Source: Aromatoleum toluolicum
Lineage (GTDB): Bacteria; Pseudomonadota; Gammaproteobacteria; Burkholderiales; Rhodocyclaceae
Direction: 5' to 3'
NCBI RefSeq assembly: GCF_012911005.2
Contig: NZ_WTVS01000021.1
Span: forward strand, 23,680-87,679
Length of the DNA stretch: 64,000 nucleotides
The translations under genes and the position numbers were made by a program. The notes under the pieces were generated by a model. That model was not told where the DNA came from, made no database searches, and worked only from the letters and a program-made list of their open reading frames with translations. Shown piece after piece: positions 47,289-56,713 of this stretch (position 1 is its first letter; every line of letters starts with the position of its first letter).

Positions 47289-49784
47289 TCATGAAAGGCG
47301 ACGCAGACTTGCCGTCGGCGACCGGGCGAGAAGATTCCGCGTTCCCAACCACCCCGCGCCAACCACCGCACACGCGCCGGCAAACATCGCCCCCCCCAGC
47401 GACCAAGGCTCGGGTACATAAGGCATCTTCAGCGCGTAGCGGGCGAGAACCCAGCCCAAGAGGCTCGCCCCACCTCCGGCAAGTCCGCAGGCGAGCGCGG
47501 CGAGCACTGAAAATTCGGCCAGTAGCGCCCGGCGCAGTTGCGCATTGCGAGCGCCCAGGGTCCGCAGCATTGCAAGTTCATAGTCGCGCTCGTCATGGGT
47601 CGCTTGCAGTGCAGCGAACAACACGATGAATCCGGCCAGCACCGAGAAGGCAAACACGAACTCGACGATGAGAACCAGCTTGTCGGTCGTCGCGCGTACC
47701 TGGGCGATCACGGCATCGACGTCGATGACCGACAGATTCGGAAAGTGCCTGACCAGGTCCGTGGTGAACTGCTGATCGCCGGGAGGCTGCCGGAAGCTGG
47801 TAATCAGGCTCGCGGGGTCGCCCTCCAGCAGCCCCGCAGAAGCGATGAAGAAGAAGTTCACCCGCATCGAATCCCACTCGAGGTCGCGGACGCTGGTGAT
47901 CGGCGCCTCCACGAGCCGCCCGGCGACGTTGAAGCGCACACGATCACCGACCTTGAGCGAAAAAGTCTCCGCCAGGCCGCGCTCGACCGAGAACTGCGCA
48001 GCAGTGTCCGTCCCGTGCCAGCGCCCGCCGACGACCGTATTGCCATCAGGAAGCCGGCTGCCGTAGCTCAGGTTGAATTCCCGTTCCGCAAGGCGCCGTG
48101 TCCGCTCGTTCTCGTAGTCTTCCGGCCGAACAAGGTTTCCGTTGATCGATTCCAGCCGGCCGCGAATCATCGGACGCACGTCCGGGTCGGGCAGCCCCCG
48201 GGCGGCGAACAAGGTCGACAACGCTTCGCGCTGATCCGGCTGGATGTTGATCACGAAGCGGTTCGGCGCATCGGGTGGGGTCATCCCCCGCCAGTCGTCG
48301 AGGAGATCGGCACGAACGATCGTCAGCAGTAACAGGGCTGTCATGCCGACACCGAGCGCGACGATCTGAACGACGCTTGCGCCGGTGCGGCGCACCAGGG
48401 ACGCGATGCCATAGCGCCAGCCGTTTCCGCCGAGCAACGTAGTGCCTCTCATGCGACCGAGCAGATACAGGAATCCCGCTGCGGCAGCTGCGTATAACGC
48501 GAGTGCAATACCGAAGCCTCCGGCGACCTGCAACCCAAGCTGCAAGTCGTCCGCGATCCAGAACACGAGGACAAGCAGGGATATGGCTCCGACGCCCCAG
48601 GCGGACGCGCTGCGCGTTTCCACCAGCACAATCTCGCGACGCAGGACACGGAGGGTCGAGACACGCCCGAGGCGCAGAAGCTGCGGAAACACGAATCCGA
48701 GCAGCAGGACGACACCGACCGCGACACCGTGCGCGAAAGGTAACAGCGAGGGCGAAGGCAGGGGCGTATTCATGATCTCGACGAGAATCAGCGCAAGCCC
48801 CTGCTGCACTGCCCAACCGAGCGATGCGCCGAGTGTCGCAGCCGCCAGTCCGAACATTGCGAACTCACCCACGACTATCCACACGATCTGCATCTGCCTG
48901 GCGCCCAGGCAACGCATCACCGCACAGGCGTCAAGGTGCCTCTGCATGAAGCGCCGTGCCGAAATTCCGATCGCAACGGCCGCGAGTATCACCGTCAGCA
49001 GTGCTGCCAGGCGCAGGAATCGCTGGGCCTGGTCGAGGGCATTGCGCACTTCGGGGCGCGCATTTTCGATGCTCTCGAGCGTCTCGCCGCGCCCCAGCCG
49101 GGCTTTCGCCCAGCGCTCGAATGCCGCGACCGCGTCGGGCTCACCGGCAACATGCAGCCGCCAGGTAGCCCGGCTGCCCTGGATCAGAAGACCGGACTCG
49201 GCAAGGTCTTCGGCGTTGAAAATCGCGCGCGGAAGCAGGCTGAAGAAGTTTGCGCCGCGATCCGACTCGAAGGTCACCATCCCCCCGACCCGGAACTCCA
49301 GACGCCCCAGCCCGACGCGATCGCCGACCGCGACGCCGAGCGCTGCCTGCAGGCGTTCGTCGAGCCAGACTTCGCCGCGGGCGGGGATGCGATTGACGAT
49401 GGCATCCGTCTGATTGGGGCCCGCGGAAACCCGGATGTGCCCGCGCAGGGGGTAACCCGTGCCGACGACTTTCACGCCGGCAAGCTGTGCAACGCTTTCG
49501 GTGCTCACCATGCTGGTGAACAGGATCGTGCCGGCATGCTGCAGACCGAGCCTCTCCGCCTCGCCGCGATAGCTGTCGTCCCAAGGGTGATCGGCCCGCA
49601 GCAGCAGATCCCCACCCATCAGCTGGTTCGCTTCGCGATCGAGGCCGCGGGCGACGCGATCGGCGAGGAAACCCACGCTCGCAAGGCAGGCCACCGCAAT
49701 GACGATGGCGATGCCCAGCAGGTGGAGCTCCCCCGCCCGCAAATCGCGCATCATCATGCGCAGGGCGAGATGCAGTGTTCTCAT
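47289..49784 (-). CDS. FtsX-like ABC transporter permease (YbbP type)
   Basis: 831 residues from ATG at 49784. Layout of a large MacB/FtsX-family permease: one N-terminal membrane segment (about 18-38), a periplasmic domain, three segments around 260-390, two more around 420-475, a second permease half with a periplasmic domain (about 520-690), and three C-terminal segments (about 705-820). FtsX signatures include RDYELAMLRTLGARNAQLRRALLAEF. YbbP normally pairs with the ATPase YbbA; none is encoded next to it here. It follows the M20 hydrolase by 31 bases. Confidence 0.85.
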   Translation of the reverse strand: MRTLHLALRMMMRDLRAGELHLLGIAIVIAVACLASVGFLADRVARGLDREANQLMGGDLLLRADHPWDDSYRGEAERLGLQHAGTILFTSMVSTESVAQLAGVKVVGTGYPLRGHIRVSAGPNQTDAIVNRIPARGEVWLDERLQAALGVAVGDRVGLGRLEFRVGGMVTFESDRGANFFSLLPRAIFNAEDLAESGLLIQGSRATWRLHVAGEPDAVAAFERWAKARLGRGETLESIENARPEVRNALDQAQRFLRLAALLTVILAAVAIGISARRFMQRHLDACAVMRCLGARQMQIVWIVVGEFAMFGLAAATLGASLGWAVQQGLALILVEIMNTPLPSPSLLPFAHGVAVGVVLLLGFVFPQLLRLGRVSTLRVLRREIVLVETRSASAWGVGAISLLVLVFWIADDLQLGLQVAGGFGIALALYAAAAAGFLYLLGRMRGTTLLGGNGWRYGIASLVRRTGASVVQIVALGVGMTALLLLTIVRADLLDDWRGMTPPDAPNRFVINIQPDQREALSTLFAARGLPDPDVRPMIRGRLESINGNLVRPEDYENERTRRLAEREFNLSYGSRLPDGNTVVGGRWHGTDTAAQFSVERGLAETFSLKVGDRVRFNVAGRLVEAPITSVRDLEWDSMRVNFFFIASAGLLEGDPASLITSFRQPPGDQQFTTDLVRHFPNLSVIDVDAVIAQVRATTDKLVLIVEFVFAFSVLAGFIVLFAALQATHDERDYELAMLRTLGARNAQLRRALLAEFSVLAALACGLAGGGASLLGWVLARYALKMPYVPEPWSLGGAMFAGACAVVGAGWLGTRNLLARSPTASLRRLS

Positions 49785-49815
49785 GCGCGGGTGGACGGCC
49801 CGCGCCGCGAAAGGT

Positions 49816-50982
49816 TCAGGCCTTTGGCAGCAGGCGTCGCACGAGTTCGACCCAATAGGCGACGCCGAACGGAATGATGGTGTCGTTGAAATCGTAATGC
49901 GGATTGTGGAGGGTGCAGCCTCCCTCACCGGGGCCGTTGCCTATCCACACGTAGCAACCCGGCTTGTGGCGCAGGTAGAAGGCGAAATCCTCGGCTCCCA
50001 TGCTCGGGGGCAGGTCTGTCAGGACGCTGGCGCCGGGCAGGCTGCCGGCCACGGCGGCGCAGATCGCGGCTTCGTCCGCGGTGTTGATCGTCGGCGGGTA
50101 GCCGCGGCGGTAATCGACCTCGACGCTGACCCCATGGCTCGCGGCGACGCCATCGCCGATACGGGTAATGGTCGCTTCGATGCGGTCCTGTACCGCGGCG
50201 CTGAACGCACGCACGGTGCCGCACAGCTTCGCCCGATCCGGAATGACGTTGTAGGCTTCGCCTGCATGGAACTGCGTCACGGACACGACTGCGGAATCGA
50301 GGGGGTCGAGGGTGCGACTGACGACCGTCTGAAGCGCCTGCACCAGCGCGGCGCCTGCGATGATGGAGTCGGTGCCGAGGTGTGGCATCGCACCATGTGC
50401 GCCCTGGCCGCGGATCTCGATGTCGAAGCGATCGGCGCTCGCCATCACTGGCCCGTCGTGCACGGCGAATTGCCCCGCCGGCAGGCCCGGCCAGTTGTGC
50501 ATGCCGAAGATGGAGGCCATCGGGAAGCGGTCGAACAGGCCGTCGTCGACCATCGCATCGGCGCCGCCCTCACCTTCTTCGGCGGGCTGGAAGATGAAAT
50601 ACGCGGTGCCGTCGAAGTCGGGGTGGGCAGAGAGCACCTCGGCGGCACCGAGCAGCATCGCCGTGTGGCCGTCGTGGCCGCAGGCGTGCATGCAGCCTGC
50701 GTGCTGCGAGACATGCGCGAAATCGTTGCGCTCCTGGATCGGCAAGGCGTCCATGTCGGCACGCAGGCCGATAGCGCGCAGGCTGCGGCCGGCCTTGAGC
50801 ACGCCGACGACCCCGGTGCCGCCAAGGCCGCGATGCACCTCGACGCCGAGGTCCTCGAGGCGGCGTGCGACGAGCTCCGCGGTACGGCGTTCTTCGAATG
50901 CGAGTTCGGGATGGGCGTGGATGTCGCGCCGCAGCGCGGTCAACGCGGGATGGCACTGCCGGATTTTTTCGGGGATGCTCAT
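49816..50982 (-). CDS. M20 family amidohydrolase (hippurate hydrolase-like)
   Basis: 388 residues from ATG at 50982, with GAGG just upstream. Zn-dependent aminoacylase/carboxypeptidase family. Metal-binding and catalytic motifs: MHACGHDGHTAMLLGAA, PAEEGEGGADAMVDDG, GMHNWPGLPAG and the dimerisation domain with GQGAHGAMPH. The C-terminal SMGAEDFAFYL provides another ligand region. It removes an acyl group from N-acyl amino acids or related amides; the substrate is not determinable. Divergent from the deacetylase-family gene. Confidence 0.88.
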   Translation of the reverse strand: MSIPEKIRQCHPALTALRRDIHAHPELAFEERRTAELVARRLEDLGVEVHRGLGGTGVVGVLKAGRSLRAIGLRADMDALPIQERNDFAHVSQHAGCMHACGHDGHTAMLLGAAEVLSAHPDFDGTAYFIFQPAEEGEGGADAMVDDGLFDRFPMASIFGMHNWPGLPAGQFAVHDGPVMASADRFDIEIRGQGAHGAMPHLGTDSIIAGAALVQALQTVVSRTLDPLDSAVVSVTQFHAGEAYNVIPDRAKLCGTVRAFSAAVQDRIEATITRIGDGVAASHGVSVEVDYRRGYPPTINTADEAAICAAVAGSLPGASVLTDLPPSMGAEDFAFYLRHKPGCYVWIGNGPGEGGCTLHNPHYDFNDTIIPFGVAYWVELVRRLLPKA

Positions 50983-51119
50983 GGCCTCACCTGTCGTCGC
51001 AGGTTTGCGATGCGTTTGTCTGTCGGGGAACATTCCGAGTTTAATGGGCATCGCGCCGCGCGTCGATCTCGCGCATCCGCGCACCGCCCGTGCATCGAAA
51101 CCCGCCCAGGAATTGCTGC

Positions 51120-52076
51120 GTGAAACTGTTCTACGCCGATCATTTCGTCCTGCCCCTGCCCGAGGGACATCGCTTTCCGATGGAGAAGTATTCCCGTCTG
51201 CGTGAGCGGCTCACGCACTGCGGCCAATTTTCGCGCGAGGACTTTGCGGCTCCCGCGGCGGCCAGCGATGCGGAGATTCTGCGCGCACACGATGCGGGCT
51301 ATCTCCGGCGCATTGCGCGCGGGACCCTGGATCCGGCCGAGCAGCGACGGATCGGCTTTCCGTGGTCCGAACAGATGGTGGAACGCTCGCGACGCTCGGC
51401 GGGAGCGACGCTCGCCGCATGCCGGCACGCGCTCGTCGAGGGTTGCGCGGCGAACCTCGCCGGCGGCACACATCACGCCCATCGCGATTTCGGTTCGGGC
51501 TTCTGCGTGTTCAACGACGCGGCCATCGCGGCGCTGGCGATGCGCGCGGAAGGCCGCGTACGGACGGTGGCGATCATCGACTGTGATGTGCATCAGGGAG
51601 ATGGTACCGCCACGATCCTCGCCGACGAGCCGGACGTGTTCACGCTGAGCCTTCACGGCGAGAAGAATTTTCCCTTCCGCAAGGCGGTATCTCGCCTCGA
51701 CATCGAGCTTCCCGACGGGACCGGGGACGCGGCCTATCTTGCGGCGCTGCGCAGCGGACTGGAGCAGGTGTTCGCGGCGATGCTGCCGGACCTCGCGATC
51801 TATCTGGCCGGTGCCGACCCGTATCGCGATGACCGCCTGGGCCGTCTTGGGCTGAGCTTCGATGGGCTGGCCGCGCGGGACGAGATGGTGCTGCAAAACT
51901 GTGTCGACCACGGAACGCCGGTCGCAATCGCGATGGCGGGCGGTTACGCGCGGGAAATCGACGACACCGTCGCCATCCACGCGACGACGATCACGACGGC
52001 GGCCCGCTTCGCCCCCGCACTGCGAGCCGCTGTGCTGGAACGGGCGGCACGCGGATCCGCCCCGCCTGCGCGATAA
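51120..52076 (+). CDS. histone deacetylase family hydrolase
   Basis: 318 residues from GTG at 51120, with AGGA upstream. Arginase/deacetylase fold. Conserved features: GGTHHAHRDFGSGFCVFND (His pair and the Zn-site entrance), IDCDVHQGDGTA (zinc-binding Asp and His), and AGADPYRDDRLGRL (second zinc-binding Asp). The short loop pattern matches bacterial deacetylase/acetylpolyamine amidohydrolase-like proteins. Substrate unknown: acetylated polyamine or protein. Divergent from the M20 hydrolase by 137 bases. Confidence 0.87.
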   Translation: MKLFYADHFVLPLPEGHRFPMEKYSRLRERLTHCGQFSREDFAAPAAASDAEILRAHDAGYLRRIARGTLDPAEQRRIGFPWSEQMVERSRRSAGATLAACRHALVEGCAANLAGGTHHAHRDFGSGFCVFNDAAIAALAMRAEGRVRTVAIIDCDVHQGDGTATILADEPDVFTLSLHGEKNFPFRKAVSRLDIELPDGTGDAAYLAALRSGLEQVFAAMLPDLAIYLAGADPYRDDRLGRLGLSFDGLAARDEMVLQNCVDHGTPVAIAMAGGYAREIDDTVAIHATTITTAARFAPALRAAVLERAARGSAPPAR

Positions 52077-52082
52077 CTGCGT

Positions 52083-52736
52083 TCAGCGCGCCCCGGCGGC
52101 CTGTCGGCGGCTGCGTTCCGCGCGCAGCAGACCGGCGATGTCGGTGTTCCCGTTGTCCAGCGCCCAGCTTTCGGCGGTGAAGCCGGCGTCGTTCTTCTGG
52201 TCGAGATCGGCACCGGTCTTGAGCAGGCGGCGAACGACGTCGATGTGACCGTTGCGTGCCGCCAGCATCAACGGACTTGAACCGTTCGGCGCCAGTGCGC
52301 CGACGTCGACACCGCGCGCGAGCAGTCGATCGACGATCTCGGTGCGCCCCTCGAAGGCCGCGTACATCAGGGGTGTCCAGCCGTCGTGGTTCACCTCGGC
52401 ACCCGCCGCGAGCAGGATGTCGACGATGGTGGTCTCGCCCTTGAGCACCGCCACCATCAGCGCGGAGTCGCCCGCCGCATTGCGCAGCGACACCTTGGGA
52501 CGATGCTTGAGGAGTTCCTTCACGGTATCGAGGTTGCCCTCGCGCGCAGCGAGGATCAGCAGGGAATTGCCTTGCGCGTCTACGGTGTTCGGATCGACGC
52601 CGCGCGAGATGAGCTGCATGAGCTGCGGCGTGTCGCCGCGGCGTGCCGAGCTGAGCGCATCCTCGTAGCTGTCGGCGTGCGCCGCAGCGCCGAAGAGCGA
52701 GCTTGCGAGGATCGCGGAGAGGATCAGGCGCTTCAT
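52083..52736 (-). CDS. exported ankyrin-repeat protein
   Basis: 217 residues from ATG at 52736. Signal peptide at about residues 1-22 (LILSAILASSLFGAAAHA). About five ankyrin repeats follow (QGNSLLILAAREGNLDTVKELL, AGDSALMVAVLKGETTIVDILL, DGWTPLMYAAFEGRTEIVDRLL, NGSSPLMLAARNGHIDVVRRLL). Probably a periplasmic protein-interaction module; partner unknown. It starts four bases after the tatD stop, so it is the last gene of the mltG-tmk-holB-pilZ-tatD operon. Confidence 0.88.
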   Translation of the reverse strand: MKRLILSAILASSLFGAAAHADSYEDALSSARRGDTPQLMQLISRGVDPNTVDAQGNSLLILAAREGNLDTVKELLKHRPKVSLRNAAGDSALMVAVLKGETTIVDILLAAGAEVNHDGWTPLMYAAFEGRTEIVDRLLARGVDVGALAPNGSSPLMLAARNGHIDVVRRLLKTGADLDQKNDAGFTAESWALDNGNTDIAGLLRAERSRRQAAGAR

Positions 52737-52740
52737 CGGT

Positions 52741-53514
52741 TCAATGGGCTTGGGCATGGCGGAACAGTCGGAAGAAGTTTTCGGTAGTCGCGGATTCGAT
52801 GCGCTCGAGCGGCTCGTTACGCAGGCGGGCGATCTCTTCGGCGACGTGGACGACCCAGGCGGGTTCGTTGGTCTTGCCGCGATGCGGGACCGGCGCGAGA
52901 TACGGCGCATCGGTTTCGATCAGCAGGCGGTCGAGCGGCACGTATTGCGCGACGGCCTTCAGGTCTTTGGCGCTCTTGAACGTGACGATGCCGGAGAACG
53001 AGATGTAGAAGCCGAGATCGAGGGCGGCCTCGGCGACTTCGCGCGATTCGGTGAAGCAGTGCATCACGCCTCCGGCCTCGCCGGCTCCTTCCTCGCGCAT
53101 CAGGCGCAGGGTGTCATCGGCGGCGGAGCGGGTATGCACGATCAGCGGCTTGCCGCACTTGCGGGCCGCGCGGATGTGGGTGCGGAAGCGCTCGCGCTGC
53201 CATTCGGGCGCGTCCTTCTGCCAGTAGTAGTCGAGGCCGGTCTCGCCGATCGCAACGATTTTGGGGTGGTCGGCCAGCGCCAGCAGGCGCGCTTCGTCCG
53301 GTTCTTCCACGCCGTCGTTGTCCGGATGCACGCCCACGGAGGCGAACAGGTTGGGGTGGCGCTCCGCGAGGGCGAGGACGCGGGGGAAATCTTCCATCTT
53401 GACGCTGACGCACAGCGCATGCCCGACGCGGTTTTCGGCCATCGCTGCGAGGATGGCCTCTTCGCGCTCCGCCAGGTCGGGGAAATCCAGGTGACAGTGT
53501 GAATCGACGAACAT
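52741..53514 (-). CDS. tatD: TatD family metal-dependent hydrolase
   Basis: 257 residues. TIM-barrel amidohydrolase-superfamily nuclease. Motifs: FVDSHCHLDFPDL (metal His pair), GVHPDND, AIGETGLDYYW (metal Glu), IVHTRSA, VMHCFTES and LIETDAPYLAP. Relatives have 3'-exonuclease or tRNA-processing DNase activity. It lies ten bases after pilZ in the common holB-pilZ-tatD order. Confidence 0.93.
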   Translation of the reverse strand: MFVDSHCHLDFPDLAEREEAILAAMAENRVGHALCVSVKMEDFPRVLALAERHPNLFASVGVHPDNDGVEEPDEARLLALADHPKIVAIGETGLDYYWQKDAPEWQRERFRTHIRAARKCGKPLIVHTRSAADDTLRLMREEGAGEAGGVMHCFTESREVAEAALDLGFYISFSGIVTFKSAKDLKAVAQYVPLDRLLIETDAPYLAPVPHRGKTNEPAWVVHVAEEIARLRNEPLERIESATTENFFRLFRHAQAH

Positions 53515-53524
53515 CGGTGAAGCT

Positions 53525-53890
53525 TCAGAGGGTATGGGTGGGGCGGTTCGAACCGAGGTGCCCGGCGAGGATCTGCTCGATGCGCGCGCGCAGCGCCTTG
53601 CCGGATTCGTCCGAACTGAAATGCACGCCGATACCCTGGGTCTTGCCGCCCTGCGCGCCGTGGGGCGTGACCCACACGACGGTGGCCGCGACCGGATGCT
53701 TGGTCGGGTCGTCCATCAGCTGCAGCAGCATGAAGACCTCGTCGCCAAGCGCATGCACGCGCGGCGTCGGCACGAAGATGCCGCCGTTGGCCAGGAAAGG
53801 CATGTAGGCGGCGTACAGCGCGGACTTCGAGTTGATGTTCAGCGACAGCACGCTGGGGCGTGCGACGCTCGGTTTGGGAGCTTCGCTCAT
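53525..53890 (-). CDS. pilZ: PilZ domain protein (type IV pilus assembly)
   Basis: 121 residues. Single PilZ domain. The c-di-GMP-binding RxxxR and D/NxSxxG motifs are not intact: the N-terminus reads RPSVLSLNINSKSALYAAYMPFLANGGIFVPT. This matches the PilZ type needed for type IV pilus formation that interacts with PilF/FimX rather than binding c-di-GMP. The gene overlaps holB by four bases, the same holB-pilZ neighbourhood as in Pseudomonas. Confidence 0.9.
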   Translation of the reverse strand: MSEAPKPSVARPSVLSLNINSKSALYAAYMPFLANGGIFVPTPRVHALGDEVFMLLQLMDDPTKHPVAATVVWVTPHGAQGGKTQGIGVHFSSDESGKALRARIEQILAGHLGSNRPTHTL

Positions 53891-54954
53891 CGGCGGGTTC
53901 CGGTCACGGCGCGTGCATAGCGCAGGAGCATGTCTTCGAGCATCAGCCTTGCATTGAGCGGATGCTGCGCGACCCGGCGAATCCGGGCGAGTTCATTGTA
54001 GCAGTTCGTCACCGCGGCCACGTTCGTGCGCTGCGCGAGCGCGGCGATGACACCATCCTCGCCGGGGAAGAAGCGCACGGAACCGCCGAGGCGCAGCGAT
54101 GCGAGATCGGTGACCCAGCGTTGTAGCCACTCGACGAGTTGCGGCATGCCGAAGCCGGCGGCGAGCGCTTCCTTCGACTTGAGCCAGCTTTCCCATTGGC
54201 CGGCGAGTTTCAGCGGATCGCCGGCCGGCAGCGCCGCAATGTCCTTCACAAAGCGGCGCAAGAGGGCGTCCGCGCCGCTCTTCGCGAGGCGCTGGGCTGC
54301 GAGCGGCATGCCGCCGGTGAGCGCGAGCAGGTCCGCGGGCGGCGCATCCGGGCCGGAGAGCCACTGCGCGACGACGTCTTCCGCTGGACGCGCGAAGCTC
54401 CACTGCTGGCAGCGGCTGCGGATCGTGGGCAGCAGGCGGCGCGGCGCCGACGACACGAGCAGGAAGACGCAGCCTTCCGGCGGCTCTTCGAGCAGTTTCA
54501 GCAGCGCGTTGGCGGTGAAGGCGTTCATCGCCTCGGCCGGATCGACGACGATCACGCGCCGGCTGCTCTGATGTCCGGTCACCGAGAGCGCTTCCTGCAG
54601 GTCGCGGATCTGTTCGATCCGGATCTGCGAGGACTTCTTCTTGCCGCTGCCGCCCTCGCCGCCCTCGCCGCCCTCGCTGCCTTCCCCCGCCTCGCTCTCC
54701 GGCGCCGCGTCGGCTTCAGGAACGATGGGCAGCAGATCGGGGTGATTACCGGAAAGCCGCAGCTGGCATGGCACGCAGTGACCGCAGGCATGCCCGTCCG
54801 CGGCGGGGGCCGCGCATAGCAGCCGCGCCGCGAGCGCGTCGGCGAGGTCGCGCTTGCCCAGGCCTTCCGGCCCGACGAAGAGCAGCGCATGCGGCAGCCG
54901 CCCGCCGAGGCCGACCAGCCGCTGCCAGGTCTCCGCCAGCCAGGGGTGGATCAT
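53887..54954 (-). CDS. holB: DNA polymerase III delta' subunit
   Basis: 355 residues from ATG at 54954. Part of the clamp loader. GPEGLGKRD (29-37) is a P-loop with Arg in place of Ser/Thr, as expected for the non-hydrolysing delta' subunit. Zinc cysteines at C47, C57, C60 and C63. An SRC-like stretch [11 protein letters not shown] follows the sensor region. A Gly/Glu-rich insertion (about 83-108) is encoded by three 9-bp repeats, making this protein about 20 residues longer than the E. coli one. Overlaps tmk and pilZ by four bases each. Confidence 0.93.
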   Translation of the reverse strand: MIHPWLAETWQRLVGLGGRLPHALLFVGPEGLGKRDLADALAARLLCAAPAADGHACGHCVPCQLRLSGNHPDLLPIVPEADAAPESEAGEGSEGGEGGEGGSGKKKSSQIRIEQIRDLQEALSVTGHQSSRRVIVVDPAEAMNAFTANALLKLLEEPPEGCVFLLVSSAPRRLLPTIRSRCQQWSFARPAEDVVAQWLSGPDAPPADLLALTGGMPLAAQRLAKSGADALLRRFVKDIAALPAGDPLKLAGQWESWLKSKEALAAGFGMPQLVEWLQRWVTDLASLRLGGSVRFFPGEDGVIAALAQRTNVAAVTNCYNELARIRRVAQHPLNARLMLEDMLLRYARAVTGTRR

Positions 54955-55583
54955 CGGAAGAAACGCTCCGCGACGATCGCCTCGATCTCGGCACGGATCT
55001 GCTCGGGCGCGCGGTCGGCCGCGATGACGCGGATACGCTGCGGCGCCATGCGCGCGCGGTCGAGGTAGGCCGCACGCACGCGCTCGAAGAAGTCTCGCTG
55101 CTCGCGCTCGAAGCGGTCCGGTGCAGCGCCGGTGTTGGCGACGCGTGCCGCGGCGACTTCCGGCGGCAGGTCGAAGACGAGTGTCAGGTCGGGCTGGAAG
55201 CCCGGGTGAACCCACTCCTCGAGGGCGGAGAACTTCGCCGCGTCGAGCCCGCGCCCGCCGACCTGGTAGGCGTAGGTGGCGTCGGTGAAGCGGTCGGACA
55301 CGACCCAGGTGCCGGCCTCGAGCGCCGGATGGATGCGGGCGGCGAGATGTTCGCGGCGCGCGGCGAACATCAGCATCGCCTCGGTTTCGAGGTGCATGGG
55401 TTCGTGCAGCAGAAGGTCGCGGAGCTTTTCGCCGAGGGCCGTGCCACCCGGTTCGCGCGTCTGGTCCACGGTCAGCCCGCGCGCCTGGAGGAGCGCGACG
55501 ACCGCCGCGATCTGGCTGCTCTTGCCTGCGCCGTCTATGCCTTCGAAGGTGATGAAGCGCCCGCGGGCGCGCGTCTGGTTCAA
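54951..55583 (-). CDS. tmk: thymidylate kinase
   Basis: 210 residues from TTG at 55583, which overlaps the mltG stop (TTGA). It phosphorylates dTMP to dTDP. P-loop [11 protein letters not shown] (about 14-24), [22 protein letters not shown] (DR motif) and a LID region near residue 148. The mltG-tmk-holB order is standard in proteobacteria. The TTG start and overlap suggest translation coupled to mltG. Confidence 0.94.
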   Translation of the reverse strand: MNQTRARGRFITFEGIDGAGKSSQIAAVVALLQARGLTVDQTREPGGTALGEKLRDLLLHEPMHLETEAMLMFAARREHLAARIHPALEAGTWVVSDRFTDATYAYQVGGRGLDAAKFSALEEWVHPGFQPDLTLVFDLPPEVAAARVANTGAAPDRFEREQRDFFERVRAAYLDRARMAPQRIRVIAADRAPEQIRAEIEAIVAERFFR

Positions 55584-56581
55584 CTTCCCGATCCCCGCTG
55601 ATAACGATTGACGGCCTTGTTGTGGTCGTTGAGGTTGGAGGAAAACTCGCTGGTCCCGTCGCCGCGCGAGACGAAGTACAGGTAGTCAGTCTGCTCCGGG
55701 CGGACCGCGGCGTTGAGCGATTCCGCACCCGGCATCGCGATGGGTGTCGGTGGCAGGCCGGCGCGCGTGTAGGTGTTGTACAGGTGGTCGGTTTCGAGGT
55801 GCCATTTCTTCAGGCGGCCATCGAACGCCTCGCCGTAGCCGTAGATGACCGTGGGATCGGTCTGCAGACGCATGCCGATGCGCAGCCGGTTGGCGAAGAC
55901 CGAGGCGACCAGTCCGCGATCCTCGGGCCGTCCAGTCTCCTTCTCGACGATGGATGCGAGGATCAGCGCTTCGTAGGGCGACGCCAGCGGAAGGCGCGGA
56001 TCCCGCGTTTCCCACGCCTGCGCGAGGCGCTGCTTCATTGCCGAGTAGGCGCGGCGCAGCACCGCGATGGCGCTCGACTGCTTGTCGAAGAGGTAGGTGT
56101 CGGGGAAGAACAGCCCTTCGGGATGCGTTTCCGCCGCCCCGATCGCACGCAGGATGTCGGCGTCGGCGAGGCCGGCGGTGTCCTGCACGAGGTGCGGATT
56201 GGATTCAAGTGCGGCACGCACCTGACGGAAGTTCCAGCCTTCGACGAAGCGGACTTCCGCCTGCGAGACGTCTCCACTGGACAGCTTCAGGATGAGCATC
56301 CACGGCGTGATGCCCGTATGCACTTCGTAGCTGCCCGCCATGATGCGACCGGCCTTGCCGGTGATCCGGGCGATCCAGTACAGCGCCTGCGGACTGACGT
56401 CGACGCCCGCCGCAGCAATCGTCGCCGCCGCCTGGCGCATCGTGTGCCCGCGCTGGACCGTGAAGTCGATGACTGGCTGCGCCAGATTGAGCGGACGCTG
56501 GGCATACCACCACGCGGCGGCGGACACCGCCGCGATGGCGAGCGCGAGTGCGATCAGCAGGCGGAGAACGAGGGGCTTCAT
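55580..56581 (-). CDS. mltG: endolytic murein transglycosylase MltG
   Basis: 333 residues. One N-terminal membrane anchor (about residues 4-26), then the YceG-like periplasmic domain. The catalytic Glu lies in [38 protein letters not shown] and [19 protein letters not shown] are family motifs. It cleaves nascent glycan strands and may set strand length. It heads the six-gene operon ending in the ankyrin protein, and is divergent from ygfZ. Confidence 0.95.
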   Translation of the reverse strand: MKPLVLRLLIALALAIAAVSAAAWWYAQRPLNLAQPVIDFTVQRGHTMRQAAATIAAAGVDVSPQALYWIARITGKAGRIMAGSYEVHTGITPWMLILKLSSGDVSQAEVRFVEGWNFRQVRAALESNPHLVQDTAGLADADILRAIGAAETHPEGLFFPDTYLFDKQSSAIAVLRRAYSAMKQRLAQAWETRDPRLPLASPYEALILASIVEKETGRPEDRGLVASVFANRLRIGMRLQTDPTVIYGYGEAFDGRLKKWHLETDHLYNTYTRAGLPPTPIAMPGAESLNAAVRPEQTDYLYFVSRGDGTSEFSSNLNDHNKAVNRYQRGSGS

Positions 56582-56662
56582 CGGAACGGTTATCGTGGCG
56601 CGACGCGCGGCGAGGAGGCTGGCGGAAATGTTTGGCCCGCAACCATTGCGTCTGCGGGGCCC

Positions 56663-56668
56663 TATAAT
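56663..56668 (+). promoter_or_regulatory. -10 box of the ygfZ operon
   Basis: A perfect TATAAT in the 132-base mltG-ygfZ gap, giving a start near 56675 and a leader of about 39 bases. No convincing -35 hexamer is seen at 16-18 bases. Confidence 0.55.
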
Positions 56669-56713
56669 ACTTCATCCCAATTCCACATCCCTCCCCCGCC
56701 CCGACAAACGCAC

